A stretch of DNA of 64,000 bases from Rattus norvegicus (Eukaryota; Chordata; Mammalia; Rodentia; Muridae): the NCBI RefSeq assembly GCF_036323735.1, contig NC_086034.1, forward strand, positions 28,492,439 to 28,556,438. The letters run 5' to 3'. The position numbers and the translations under genes were made by a program. The notes below the pieces were generated by a model, which saw only the letters and a list, made by a program, of their open reading frames with translations, was not told where the DNA came from and searched no databases. Of this stretch, positions 14,298 through 24,399 are shown piece after piece. Position 1 is the first letter of the stretch; each line of letters begins with the position of its first letter.

Positions 14298-14372
14298 ATG
14301 GGGGGAGGGCGGCAATGGGGGGAGGGTTGGGAGGGGAACACCCATAAGGAAGGGGAGGGGGGAGGGGGATGT
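14298..14372 (+). other. L1 3' UTR G-rich tract, G-quadruplex motif
   Basis: G runs separated by 1-2 nt loops: four runs (6, 3, 3 and 4 G) at 14317-14336 with loops A, TT and A, then a second GGGGAGGGGGGAGGGGG block at about 14354-14368. This satisfies the usual four-run quadruplex pattern on the plus (L1 sense) strand. G-rich polypurine tracts are a standard part of rodent L1 3' UTRs. Confidence 0.8.
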
Positions 14373-14639
14373 TTGCCCGGAAACCGGGAAAGGGAATAAC
14401 ACTTGAAATGTATATAAGAAATACTCAAGTTAATAAAAAAAAAAAGACTTTGTGAAGAAGGCTTGCTTGCTGTTCTATGTGTGAGCAAGGGGCTGTGAGA
14501 AACATGTATGTGAATTTGACCTTCCTAGTGCAATTTTTTTCCTTTTAGTAATCAAGGATGAATGCTGCTTAATGTTACAAATTTCATCCATAAGATATTA
14601 TTTGTACCTTCTTATCTTCTTTTATGTTCTTTGGGTATG

Positions 14640-14940
14640 TGGGTATGTCTAAGGTGTGAGTGTATATGCATGTTATGTGTTGTGTTCCAGATGTGTGTGG
14701 TGTGCAGAGAGCAGATGAGGACATCAGGTATCCTTTTCTCTTAGTTTCCAGATTGTTCCCTTGAGAACGAATCTCTAATTGAACAGAAATTTAGCATTGT
14801 TTTTTTTCTAGGCTGGATACCTACTACATCCCAAGCATGGATACAAACATGCATGGCTTTTAAGTAGGTGCCAGGGATCAAAGATCTGCTCAGATACTTG
14901 GATATTTTGTATTTTACCCATTAAGCTATCGCCCTGGCCT
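14640..14940 (-). mobile_element. B4-like rodent SINE, degenerate
   Basis: Read on the minus strand, the right end has a tRNA-like head (GGCCAGGGCGATAGCTTAAT, from 14939 down). The left part has the TG-rich and 'TTCCCTTGAGA' layout of the antisense B4-type hybrid SINE (ID-like head plus B1-related middle). Strongly diverged. B3/RSINE1 is the alternative. Confidence 0.5.
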
Positions 14941-15654
14941 TTACCTCCTGTCTTTATCCTGTGCAATGATGTGGATCATAGAACACACTGATCAATGGAC
15001 ATGGAGAGTCTCTATCTGGGTACAATTTTTCTCATGTCATTATTTAGCATTTACTCTGGACATAAGGGTAATTATTTTACATTACTGCCTTCCTTGTCCT
15101 GCTATACAGTTTTAGTTAAAAGGGATTCTTCAACAAATTAACAATTAAAATGCCTAAAAATTAAGCACATAATAAAAAATGAAGGTGCCATTAAAAGGAC
15201 AATATGGGTTATATTTAACAATGGCTACACTGTACTAAAAAGAGAAATTGAATAAAGTGTTAGCATTGGCATACTTGTAGTAATAAAACATCAGCCACTA
15301 ATAGCTTATGTAGCAATTAGTTTTCAGCTCAAATACTGTGACTAGATATAATTTGCATATCATCTGAATAGCTATGTGACTGTAATCTGCTTTGAGGAAG
15401 CACAGACAGCAATGGTCTACAAAAGACAGGAGCCTGTCAGCCTGCACACTGCAAAGTATGATTGGTCCAACGGCTCAAAGGAAAATCGCTAAATGGAAGG
15501 AGAATCATGTTGAAATGATTTTTGTGCACTTAGACATGGCAGGTAAGCAGCAATGAGATTAAAAAAAAACTGAACTCAAGTGAAAGCAAATGAGTAAAAT
15601 GAAGAGTATATAAAACAATTCATTTGTATAAGATTTAAAAGATTTAAAAATTCA
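14941..15654. other. AT-rich sequence, nothing recognised
   Basis: No gene or repeat recognised between the SINE and the antisense L1 end. Confidence 0.4.
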
Positions 15655-15920
15655 TATTTTTTCTTTTTTATTGGATATTTTATGCATTTACATTTCAAAT
15701 GTTATCCCATTTCCTGGGTTCCCCTCCGAAAACCACTTACCCCCTCCCCCCACCCCTTGCTTCTATGAGGGTTCTCCCCCACCCCGCCCCCCAGTCACTC
15801 CTACCTCACCGCCCTGGCATTCCCCTACACTAGGGCATTGAGCCTTTCCAGGACCATCGAGCTTCTCCTCTCAGTGATGCCAGCCAGATAAGGCCATCAG
15901 AGGAGACATATACGCAGGGT
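15655..15920 (-). mobile_element. Antisense L1 3' end (Lx-type)
   Basis: Begins with a T-rich run (the reverse complement of the A tail), then TTGGATATTTTATGCATTTACATTTCAAATG-like sequence, a C-rich block (complement of the L1 polypurine 3' UTR) and CCCTGGCATTCCCCTACACT. This is the recognisable complement of an older rodent L1 3' UTR. It is truncated after about 265 bp at the GATGCCAGCCAGATAAGGCC motif. Only the 3' terminus was inserted. Confidence 0.85.
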
Positions 15921-16483
15921 GAAAGGAAAACCTGACATTCTTAGGGAATACAAAAGTGGTCATCCATCTGCTTGGGTTTTATGCTCTAACTCTGATTCTT
16001 TACTCTGCACCTACCCACCTTTGTTTATTATTTTAATCACATTTTTGATCCTTTCCATCCTCCAAACCCTTCCATATACCCCTTCTTACTGTTCTTCTAA
16101 TTTATGACCTATACTATCAATTCAATGTTATTATATACATATACATGAGAGTATATATACATTCTGAATGTGTATGTATGCTCATACACATGAGAGTATA
16201 CAGATTTCTCAAATATAATCTGTTCAGTTCATATAATGTAGCTACACTTTTGAGTACCCACCTCCTGCCTCCAGTTACTAGCTGACTGCCACCTCAAGTT
16301 TTCAAACAGATACTAATTTTTTTGTGACATCATCAGTCATATTCCTCTGAAAGAACTCTTTCCCACATATGGCGCCTGTTTCTGTTCATTGAGCCATAAG
16401 TGTGGAATGATATAATGCAAATGTTTCAAGATTCAGAGTATGGCTGGGATTAATTCTTTCATCACATGACTTTGAAAAGTTAT
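15921..16483. other. Unassigned sequence between two L1 ends
   Basis: Contains a direct repeat of ACATGAGAGTATA (about 16143 and 16188) in a TA/TG-rich setting. No gene recognised. Confidence 0.4.
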
Positions 16484-16775
16484 TGACCACTACCCAAAGA
16501 CTACACATGGACAGACCCATGGCTCCAGCTGCATATGTAGCAGAGGATGGCCTTGTTGGGCACCAATGGGAGGAGAAGCCCTTGCTCCTGCCAAGACTGG
16601 ACCCCTCAGTGTAGGGGAATGTCAGGGTGGGGAGGCAGGAAGAGGAGGTTGTTAGGGAGGGGGAACACCTTTATAGAAGAAGGGGACAGGGATAGGATGG
16701 GGACTTATGGACAGGAAATGGGGAAAGGGAATAACATTTGAAATTTAAATAAAAAAATCCAATAAAAAATAAAGT
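16484..16775 (+). mobile_element. Short L1 3' UTR fragment (Lx-type)
   Basis: Carries the sense motifs CTACCCAAAGACTACACATGG, GCATATGTAGCAGAGGATGG and CCTGCCAAGACTGGACCCC, the G/A-rich 3' UTR tract and an A-rich end with AATAAA-like sequence. It lies 560 bp from another L1 end in the opposite orientation. The open frame at 16547-16741 is 3' UTR read-through, not a gene. Confidence 0.88.
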
Positions 16776-16777
16776 AA

Positions 16778-16880
16778 GGGGTTGGGGATTTAGCTCAGTG
16801 GTAGAGCGCTTGCCTAGAAAGCATAAGGCCCTGGGTTCAGTCCCCAGCTCCGAAAAAAAAAGAAAAACAAACAAAAAAAT
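16778..16880 (+). mobile_element. ID SINE (BC1/tRNA-Ala-derived)
   Basis: Near-consensus ID body GGGGTTGGGGATTTAGCTCA ... CCCCAGCTCCG at 16778-16852, then an A-rich tail. The internal RNA polymerase III A box (TAGCTCAGTGGTAGAGCG) is complete. The B box region reads GGTTCAGTCC and contains a change relative to the other copies (GGTTCGGTCC). It was inserted into the A-rich tail of the preceding L1 end, a typical nested A-rich target, so its TSD cannot be resolved. Confidence 0.95.
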
Positions 16881-19800
16881 AGAAAAAAATAAAATAAATA
16901 AACAATAAAAAATGAAAGAAAATAAGAAGTTTAAAAGGACATGGGTCCTTTGAAAGGCAAATCATTCCTTTCATTTTCTAAAATTTAGCTTGTAATCACA
17001 TAGGTATCAGAATACAATGATTAACCCATCCCCATGAAATTTATATTCTTAGAGAAACAAATCGTGTTTTGGTTTAACCTCTGCTCACTACTTAAGTGTA
17101 GGCTACAGAGCCTGGCATTTAAAATTCCATATCAAAAACTTTCTAGGTAGGCGGATATAACAAGGCTCATTCAGTCATTAAAAAACACATAATCAGAAAG
17201 AGTGAAGCTTAATGAGGTGACATTTAAAGATACTTAGGAGTCATTTCCACATTTGTTCCTTGCCACTCAGGTAAAAATAAAATGCAAATTTTAAAAGGTT
17301 GACAATTAGATACAATGTTTCTTTCTTCTTAGAACTTTAGTGTTCTGAGACATTTTGTCTTGAATTGGATTACCACCTTCAAAAAACAAATGATTTCATG
17401 AACATTACTTTTTTATAAAACATTAAAAGAAAATAAAAATCTGCTGTTGATTTAAATCCAATTTAAATTAATGCTTTTGAAATTTGGGTGTGTATGTGAG
17501 TCCCCTGAGGGTGTTGTCACAAGTGTGTTCACAGCTTCAGTCCTTCCCAGGTGATATTGAACACACACTGAGCAGTGAGGTCTCAAATTATGCCAACTTC
17601 TCACAGAAACAAAGCCACTAAGTCAATGCTTTAAATGAATAATTTTGCCCTTGGCACCTTGAATAAATTCACCATAAAATTGCTTAATTTGATGCTTTGG
17701 TTGGAAATTTAAAATGACTATTATGAACTTTCAAAGTTTAAATAAAATACCAGTCTTTTTATATGGAGATGATTCACTTTCGTCTGCATGCAGAAAGAGA
17801 TTTTGATTTTAGTGGAATTTTGCATTCCTATGTAGTTTTGGTTCCTCTCTATACCCATCATGTTTCTAATTTATAAGACATTTGTTAATTCAGACAGTGA
17901 AGGTAGAATTATTAAGGTTTATTTTTATCTGCCATGTTGAAAATTTCTTTTGAGCAGAGAAAAGTTCTAAAATACTTGTGAATGATAGTTTTAATTCCAA
18001 AGATTTTTCTAATCATTTTTAAATATCAAAGGGACACAGCAGCTAAGAGAAACAGTATTCTGAATGAAAAGGAACTGGTTATCCAGAATGGTGTGATGAT
18101 TGTCTCTCAGGGTCTGTCACGTAGCACAGAACAAGAAAGCAGTACTCTCTAGTCTGAAGGAAAAATAACACTAAACGACTTTAATGGCTTGCAAAGTGTA
18201 CATGCCTTTTAGTCTAATTTATGAGGCTTTCCCAATCTGAAACTACCTGATCTTTCTCATAATCCTACAGACTGGTTTGCTGGTAACAATTCTCTGCATC
18301 CAGTCCCTGCCCTTTGCACATGTTGTTTCTTGGCCTTTGCCAATACCAATTGTCTTCAGAAATCTCCCTCCTGTTCCTCAAAGACCTCATTTCATCTTTC
18401 CAGCTAGAATGGGGGTACTTCTCACCACATATTCTTCATTTCTTTGTTATATATAAGCATTTATATATCTATCTAGCAAAGGAATAATCTGGTTATTCCT
18501 ATACTGCAAGGCCAACAATAATGTATTATAATTGAGGCTTTATAACAACTTTCACTTGTTACAAAACACATTAGGACTTATAAGCAATAAACTCTTTGGG
18601 CATTGAGTCAAAAGATGAAGAACTATCATAGATAGAGACAAGAATATCTCATATTTAAAAATCCAATGAGGAATTCTGGATAGGATCTAGGAGAATAAAA
18701 TTAATATGGCTGAGAATTAGGTGATATCTAAACAATGAATAAATAAAGACATATATAAGCAAGTCCTACCTAATACCAAACTAATGTTTATATTTTAGTC
18801 TTGATGAAACTAATATATAAAACTGGAATTACATAAAACATTAACATCAGAAGAATGTACATGGTGGGTCTATCATCAAATCATTCTATTGTCTAGATAA
18901 TGTTTCTATAAATTCAAAATTCTAAAATGTCAAAATTAACTCTGAACAAATCAAGGCCTCAAGCTAGTTTCCCTAAACTCATGTGATCATTATATGAATA
19001 TTTATTAAAAATGGCTAACATAGAATAGAAGTTCAAACATATTGACATGACTAATATAATGCATGATGGTTTAATATTTCAGAAACTGTCACTGAAGTCA
19101 CGGCTGAACTGGCCTACAAGGGAAGCAGTGCTGCAGCCAGAATACCACAGTTTAGGACAGACCAGACAATAAGTTTTCTTCCTATGCTAGACTACACTTG
19201 GCGAATGGTTTCCTTCAGCAACAGATGTAATAATAGGGAGAGGATTTACATAAACAAAAAAGCAGAAAACATCAGTACAACACAGTAGATATAAAATTTC
19301 ACATCTAATATTAAATAAATAATGCAAAATTAGTTTTAGTGAATAATATAACTCAGCTGCTGAGATTCCATGAAAGTGGTTTGGCAGAAAGTGTAAATTT
19401 AGCTGTGGGGCAGTGACAGCTCTCTACAGTGAGCATCTACAGATGCAAAGCCAAGCTGTGTCCCTACCGTGCAGTTTTATGATGACCCCTAGAAACTTGG
19501 GTCTTCCTCAAAGGACAACAAAACTTGTAAGTTTTATGATGGCTACATATTTAGCAAAGAGAGTCTGAATATTCACCTACCAAGAATTCCCACTGCTAAC
19601 ACATTCTCAGGGAATTTGCTCACATAGGCTTGAGTGTTCATCCAACAGGAAACACTATTGCTAGCATATTCTCCCCGGTCCTGGGAGATTTATTTGCATT
19701 ACATCTTTAATGTTGGAAACTTCAGAAAATGATTTTTATTTTTGTAGTAAGTGGAAAAAATTAATGGAATTTTTACTACTTTAAGAACAACTTTTAATTG

Positions 19801-20162
19801 TAACACAATAGTTTGGGGTTAAATAATAGAATGTGTACATATTCCTAAGATATTTTTATTTTTTGAAGTTACTAGCAGAACTATTGTAGATCTGCCAGGC
19901 TTTTTTGTTTGAGAAAAATAACATAAAAGTTTAATTAAACTAATACTGAATTCTAAGTCATTTATTAAATTCTCTAATAATCATACTAATATAGCTTATT
20001 TGCTTTCAAAATATTTGTGAGTGCACTGCTTGTAAGGGAAAATTATTAGAGGTCGTGTCTGTTTGGCCTTTTCCTGGTTAAGTTTCTACATCAGAATTCA
20101 AACAAGCCTAAGACCTGGTACACATGGTAGTGTGTGTCCACTGATACTAAGTTTGCTTGCAA
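16881..20162. other. Roughly 3.3 kb AT-rich DNA without recognised features
   Basis: No interspersed repeat, exon or RNA gene was recognised; no open frame of 60 codons or more is present. It appears single-copy. Confidence 0.45.
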
Positions 20163-20227
20163 TGACACCCCACTGTGACACCCCACTGTGACACCCCACT
20201 GTGACACCCCACTGTGACACCCCACTG
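20163..20227. repeat. Perfect 5 x 13-bp minisatellite
   Basis: Five exact head-to-tail copies of TGACACCCCACTG occupy 65 bp with no mismatch, flanked by the partial unit TCAAG. The perfect identity implies recent expansion or ongoing homogenisation. There are no spacers, so it is not a CRISPR-like array. Confidence 0.97.
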
Positions 20228-20720
20228 TCAAGTCAAGAGCTTGGCTTCATTTCATTTTCCTTTTTCTTTCATTTTTTTTTACATTTTTCTTAAATATACT
20301 TCTTAAAACCCTTTCACCTACAAAAAGTGTATTAGGAGGCCATGTATTTATGTATATGCCAGATCCACTAATGGACACCTCCTTCCTTGGTTTTAAAGTT
20401 ACACTTTCTTTCATGGCTGCCTGTTAAGGAAAGAACTCTCGCTGATGTTCACTGAACTGCTGTAATGCATTTCTAATTACTAACCCACTTTGTACCCAAA
20501 ACTTGAACCTTTCAATTGACAGCCCTCCCCCCAATTTAAAGTGCATGGTGAATCTGACAGGCTCTGGGAAGACCCACAGCTCCCCCCACCTGCTCTCTCC
20601 CCCTCCCCCGCCGGTAATAATGGCACTCTCTCTGGCAGTACCTAGTGCTAGTTGGTTCCAACTGTGACTCTCTGTTGCTACATATGGTTTTTAAAAGCTC
20701 AGTGTTACCCTGTTTTTCTT
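20228..20720. other. Unassigned sequence before L1
   Basis: Contains a T-rich run near 20271-20280 and a C-rich stretch near 20580-20612 with a few CpGs (CCCGCCGG). No gene recognised. The C-rich part could belong to an unrecognised element. Confidence 0.35.
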
Positions 20721-22031
20721 GAAAACAAACGATCGATCCATTCTTGTCACCCTGTAAAAAGCTCGTCTAAGTGGATCAAGGACTTCCACATAAAACCAGA
20801 TACACTGAAACTAATAGAAGAGAAAGTGGGGAAGCGCCTCAATCAAAAACTCAGGTGACAGCAGATGCTGACAAGGATGTGGAGAAAGAGGAACACTCCT
20901 CCATTGTTGGTGGGATTGCAAGCTGGTAAAACTACTCCGGAAATCACTCTGGAGGTTCCTCAGAAAACTGGACATAGTACTACCTGAGGAACCAGCTGTA
21001 CAACTCCTGGGCAGATACCCAAAAGATGTTCCAACATATAACAAAGACACATGCTCCACTATGTTCATAGCAGCCTTATTTATAATAGCCAGAAGCTGAA
21101 AAGAACCCAAATTCCCTTCAACACAGGAATGGATACAGAAAATGTGGTACATCTACAAAATGGAATATTACTCAGCTATCAAAAAACAATGACTTTATGA
21201 AATTCATAGGCAAATGAATGGAACTAGAAAATATCATCCTGAGTGAGGTAACCCAATCACAAAAGAACCCAGATGGTATGCACTCACTGATAAGTGGATA
21301 TTAACCCAAAATCTCAGAATACCCAAGATACAAGAAGAAGGAAGACCAATGTGTGAATGCTTCAGTCCTTAGAAGGGGGAATTAAATATTCACAGTAGGA
21401 AATACAGAGACAAAATGTAGAGCAGAAACTGGAAGAAAGGTCTTCCAGAGACTTCCCCACCTGGGGATTCCATCTCATATACAGTCACCAAACCCAGACA
21501 CTATAGCAGATGACAAGATGTGCATGCTGACAGGAGACGGATATCGCTATCTCCTTAGAGGCTCTGCCAGAGCCTGACAAATACAGAAGTGGATGCTCAC
21601 AGCCAACCATTGGACTGAGCACGGAGTCCCCAATGGAGGTATTAGAGAAAGGACTGAAGGAGCCAAAGGGGTTTGCAACCCATAGGAAAAACAATAATAT
21701 CAACCAACCAGACCCCCGCGTTGTTCCCAGGGTTTAAACCAACAACCAAAAATTACACACAGAGTGACTGAAATCTCCATCTGCATATGTAGCAGAGGAT
21801 GGCCTTGTCAGGCATCATCCTTAGTGCTATGAAGGCTGGATGCCCCAATGTAGAATCAGGGTGGGGAGGCAGGAGGGAGTAGGTGGATGGGTAGGGGACC
21901 ACCCTCAATAGAAGAGAGGGGATTTGTGGAGGGGAAAGCAAGAAAGGGGATAATATTTGATATGTAAATAAAGAAAATATCCAATATAAAAAAGAAAAAC
22001 AAAACAAAACAAAAAACAAAAAACAAAAAAC
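20721..22031 (+). mobile_element. L1 fragment with internal deletion
   Basis: Late ORF2 sequence (from about 20721, clear from TCTAAGTGGATCAAGGACTT at about 20767) continues to GGGGAAGCGCCTC at about 20840. It then jumps directly to AATCAAAAACTCAGGTGACA. By comparison with the L1 at 12.8 kb, about 410 bp of ORF2 are missing at this junction. The remainder runs through the ORF2 end, the 3' UTR (to about 21985) and an A-rich (CAAAA)n tail (21991-22031). ORF2 is further broken, for example by TGA in AGAAGCTGAAAAGAACCC near 21095. No convincing TSD was found. The element is dead and older than the 12.8-kb copy. Confidence 0.9.
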
Positions 22032-23909
22032 AAGGCAGAGTGTTCCCTGCAATGGTTGAAATGGGTACATTCTTACTACAGCTCTTTGCTACTGTGCTTC
22101 AGAGCATTGAAGAGCATTCTTGTGTTAAAATGGATTTTTATTTTTCTAAACCCTTTTACTACTTTTTGGAGAACAGTCATTTAAAAATAATTTTAAATTA
22201 TTTAGAGCTCAGAAATCTCCTTTGTTCCTTTCGTGAAATTTTAATGAGTTTCATACAAAGACATGACATCTGGCTTGAACCATAGGAGATGAACACTATG
22301 AACAATAGAGTTTGGATATTTAAGACATTTTTTAATAAAGAAAAAAAGAGAAGAAAAAGAAAGAAAAAGAAAAATCTGCATTTACTTCCACTCAACTGAT
22401 TTTTCTAGAGGGCACTGAGTATCTCCATGGAACCTTGCACTTTAAAATCCTGGGTCAGAATAAAACCATTGTGCTTTTAAGAAATAATGAGCTAGTTGGG
22501 ATATAAAGTCTCACTCTCATCAAATCCCACTCCAATGAAGCTATGAGTTATTACTGGTTACCGCCCACCGTAGATGAGGGTATTGTGTACACAGATTGTG
22601 CAAGGAAATGAGAGCCATGTACTTCATCAACATAAGAGACATAGTTCTGTTTCTGAGAAATACTGGTACCTTTAGACTACTGGTACCCATCCTTGTGACT
22701 AACTAAAAACATGATGCCATAGGAAAAAGAAAAATAGTGCTGTTTAGTAAAAATATGTTTTATTGATTTTGGTAAATTACAAATTATGGAAGGATATTTC
22801 CAGGATCCTTGGAAGAAAAGCCCTGTTGCCTAATCATCTAGCCAAACCTAACATTCTTCATAGATTTCCAGAGATTTGTAGCTGCTAGTTTCAAAATATG
22901 GTCTTAATGCAAATCATATTTCCTGATATTCCTCCTTACAGTATCCCCCACCTTGAACCAAGATTGAACTTCGAATTTTGCTGACTAGGATAGTATTGTA
23001 GGGTTGAAGCAGGGCAAACTTCAGAACACTGTTGCGAGTCTATTTCCTTTGCTTTAGAAGTCAATTACATGATACCAAAAGCCGATAGCTTTGTTCTATT
23101 ACACAAAGATGCCTGAAGCATACAGAGAGGCTTCGGGGATGAGACATTGCACATAGTGAGAAACAGCTGAAGGTGTGTGAATCAGGGAGCACGTGGAAAT
23201 CCAGCCTGGTCAAACCTTGATAGAATTCCAACTCTAGCTACAACCAGACTGAAATATGTTTAAGACCCACAGTATTAACTGCTCAACTGAGCCCATCAAT
23301 CTCCCAAAATTTGAGAGCCACTTATAGATTGTCATTGCAAGCCACCAGGCTTGGGTCAATAAACAGAAGGCTTATCTAGATACAAAGGGCTACTACAAGA
23401 CAGTATCCTACTTCCCCAAAGTTGCATTTGTTGGCCATTCCCACAGTAGTCACATTTTCGGGTCTCCATTTTGTCTAATATCTACATGCCTTGTGGTTAT
23501 AAATGATTATGTGACACTTAGCAAAGTCTGCTTTGAATTATGGGTTTATTTACGTTTCATCTTACAACTAACAGGCTCAATAAAGGTATGCTGTTTAATT
23601 TCAGGGACAATAGACACATACAGTTGGTGTTTTTAAAACAATGTGTTATTTTAAAAATAAGTTTTATTACCATCTATTCAATAAACAGTGAATATCAGCA
23701 ACTTTGTATATATTCTATATTACATTAAAGAAGTTGTCCTGTGAGGAAAGCTTGCTGAATGGGCTCCATCTTGTAGATGTTGCTATTTGGAAGATGTATA
23801 GCACGCCTCAAGAATAAGTGACTTTAAGGAGTTAGGAAGTGGTGCCTTTGTCACCAGTCAAAATCCAATTTGTAAACTTTGTGTTAAGACAATACCAAGC
23901 TGCTACTTT
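22032..23909. other. Mostly unassigned sequence with a GA-rich run
   Basis: A purine-rich simple run (AAGAAAAAGAAAG type) lies at about 22336-22376. Otherwise no repeat, exon or RNA gene is recognised. Confidence 0.4.
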
Positions 23910-24125
23910 CTAGCTATATTTGGAGAAAACAACAATTTTAAAAACATATATCTCAGATAAATTTTGTATCTCCTTGTCCATCTCATCATTTGCTGTGATT
24001 CTCCGAGAGTCCTTTACTGTAAACCACTCCCTGGGCCGTCCCTCCAGCTTCATTTCAATCTTCTTGAAGTTAGTATGTAACACTCGCTGCACCCATGACT
24101 TCTCAAACAATGCAGCGCGAGCTCA
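23910..24125 (-). other. Unidentified CpG-richer patch with opposing open frames
   Basis: This stretch holds several CpGs (near 24003, 24037, 24085, 24115-24119), unusual for the surrounding DNA. It is open on both strands: about 66-70 codons on the minus strand (reading ...FEKSWVQRVLHTNFKK..., preceded by an in-frame stop) and 71 codons on the plus strand. I do not recognise the protein. A retrocopy fragment of a cellular mRNA is one possibility, but no poly-T start, intron junction or TSD was found, so it is listed as unidentified rather than as a gene. Confidence 0.25.
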
Positions 24126-24287
24126 GGCAACCTAGAGCTTCCCATGGGATTCACGAATGTTACTGAAACAATGATCTTGAGTCTATACTAGGTTGAGATT
24201 TTGCCGATGCTGTTCTGATGCCAGAGGTGCGCAGTTCAGTGCATGCTACATAGTGCTATAGCTTGAAGAGTAAAGTATTTGTTCTGT

Positions 24288-24366
24288 AAGAATATGGACC
24301 CAAAAGCGCAAGGCCCTGGGTTCGGTCCCCAGCTCCGAAAAAAAAAAAAAAAGAATATGGACCCAA
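24288..24366 (+). mobile_element. 5'-truncated ID SINE with perfect 16-bp TSD
   Basis: Only the 3' half of an ID is present (GCGCAAGGCCCTGGGTTCGG ... CAGCTCCG, 24306-24338), followed by about 15 A. It is flanked by identical direct repeats AAGAATATGGACCCAA at 24288-24303 and 24351-24366. The A box is absent and the B box (GGTTCGGTCC) is present. The TSD shows that truncation happened during insertion, not by later deletion. It is a young insertion with an intact tail. Confidence 0.95.
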
Positions 24367-24399
24367 GTTTGGTCTCTATGATCCACATTTAAAATCCAT

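Larger units (their letters stand above)
12750..14456 (+). mobile_element. Young 5'-truncated L1 with 13-bp TSD
   Basis: This is a LINE-1 retrotransposon remnant. It begins within ORF2 at about 12763, runs through the ORF2 stop at 13722-13724, a roughly 700-bp 3' UTR with a G-rich polypurine segment (about 14298-14372), and ends in an A tail at about 14433-14445. Direct repeats AAGACTTTGTGAA at 12750-12762 and 14444-14456 are identical and are the target-site duplication made by target-primed reverse transcription. The perfect TSD and uninterrupted ORF2 remainder indicate a relatively recent, rat-lineage insertion. The element lacks its promoter, ORF1 and the endonuclease and reverse-transcriptase parts of ORF2, so it cannot move by itself. 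Confidence 0.95.

Noticed and set aside
16778..16852. tRNA gene (also at 45833 and 58761)
   Set aside because: tRNA-like A and B boxes are present, but the sequence is the ID SINE body with an A-rich tail and, at 45.8 and 58.7 kb, TSDs; it does not encode a functional tRNA cloverleaf.
20163..20227. CRISPR-like regularly repeated sequence
   Set aside because: Direct head-to-tail 13-bp units without spacers, in a mammalian genome; a minisatellite.
20721..22031. TSD for the internally deleted L1
   Set aside because: No direct repeat longer than a few bases was found between the uncertain 5' start and the sequence after the A-rich tail.
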